Shown one piece after another: positions 5,286-5,293 of a stretch of DNA of 5,293 nucleotides (positions are counted from its first letter, which is position 1; every line of letters starts with the position of its first letter). The notes beneath the pieces are model-generated. The model saw nothing but the letters and a program-made list of their open reading frames with translations. It was not told the origin of the DNA and searched no databases. Origin of the DNA: Bacilli bacterium (lineage in GTDB: Bacteria; Bacillota_I; Bacilli_A; ML615J-28; CAG-698); contig JAQUYR010000083.1 in NCBI GenBank assembly GCA_028691715.1, positions 1 to 5,293 on the forward strand, in the 5' to 3' direction. The position numbers and the translations under genes were made by a program.

Positions 5286-5293
5286 CCACCTTT
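5286..5293 (-). promoter_or_regulatory. Ribosome binding site fixing the zinc-ribbon start
   Basis: The minus strand reads AAAGGTGG, five bases before ATG at 5280. It contains the GTG that would otherwise be taken as the start of a longer frame (5289), so that codon is part of the ribosome site and not the initiator. Confidence 0.8.

Noticed and set aside
22..5293. Defence, toxin-antitoxin, phage or transposon content
   Set aside because: Every gene of reasonable size fits a housekeeping or common membrane family. No inverted-repeat ends, integrase, CRISPR repeats or paired small genes were seen.

Overview
The window looks like ordinary housekeeping chromosome from a low-GC, Gram-positive-type bacterium (Bacillota). 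The DNA is strongly AT-rich. Shine-Dalgarno sites are of the AAAGGAGG/AAAGAGG type, promoters are consensus sigma-A with extended -10 boxes, and terminators are simple hairpins with U-tracts. RNase J1, a Gram-positive-type peptide deformylase and a UPF0223 protein all point the same way. Tryptophan is read from TGG in several genes and one gene ends in TGA, so the standard bacterial code (11) applies and a code-4 mollicute is unlikely. I cannot place the organism more closely; an Erysipelotrichia-like or other deep Bacillota lineage is only a guess. The first 21 bases are not biological: they are the end of an Illumina TruSeq adapter left on the contig edge.

Layout. Bases 22-444 (minus) hold the first 141 codons of rlmA, a 23S rRNA guanine-N1 methyltransferase cut by the contig end. 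Bases 519-2216 (minus) hold rnjA (RNase J1), which starts at GTG. A 215-base divergent spacer with promoters on both strands leads to a YhhN/TMEM86-family membrane protein at 2432-3127 (plus), a possible lysoplasmalogenase. A 31-base convergent gap with a two-way terminator follows, then def (peptide deformylase, minus, 3159-3764). A second divergent spacer (3765-3907) carries two near-consensus promoters facing apart. The plus-strand pair UPF0223 (3908-4150) and rsuA-type pseudouridine synthase (4169-4882) probably forms an operon. A 32-base convergent gap with another two-way terminator separates it from a small zinc-ribbon membrane protein (4915-5280, minus).

Together the genes serve RNA and translation upkeep: rRNA methylation (RlmA), mRNA decay and rRNA processing (RNase J), removal of the N-terminal formyl group (Def) and rRNA pseudouridylation (RsuA type), plus two membrane proteins. 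From memory, rnjA, def and yktA (UPF0223) occur in the same neighbourhood in Bacillus subtilis, separated there by rpoY, the pdh genes and others, so this looks like a compact version of that region. I found no mobile element, CRISPR array, tRNA, toxin-antitoxin pair or defence system, and nothing that amounts to an undescribed system. The points most worth a second look are the adapter-contaminated end, the recurring promoter layout with predicted leaders of only about 10-14 bases, and the regulatory details of the rnjA/YhhN spacer.
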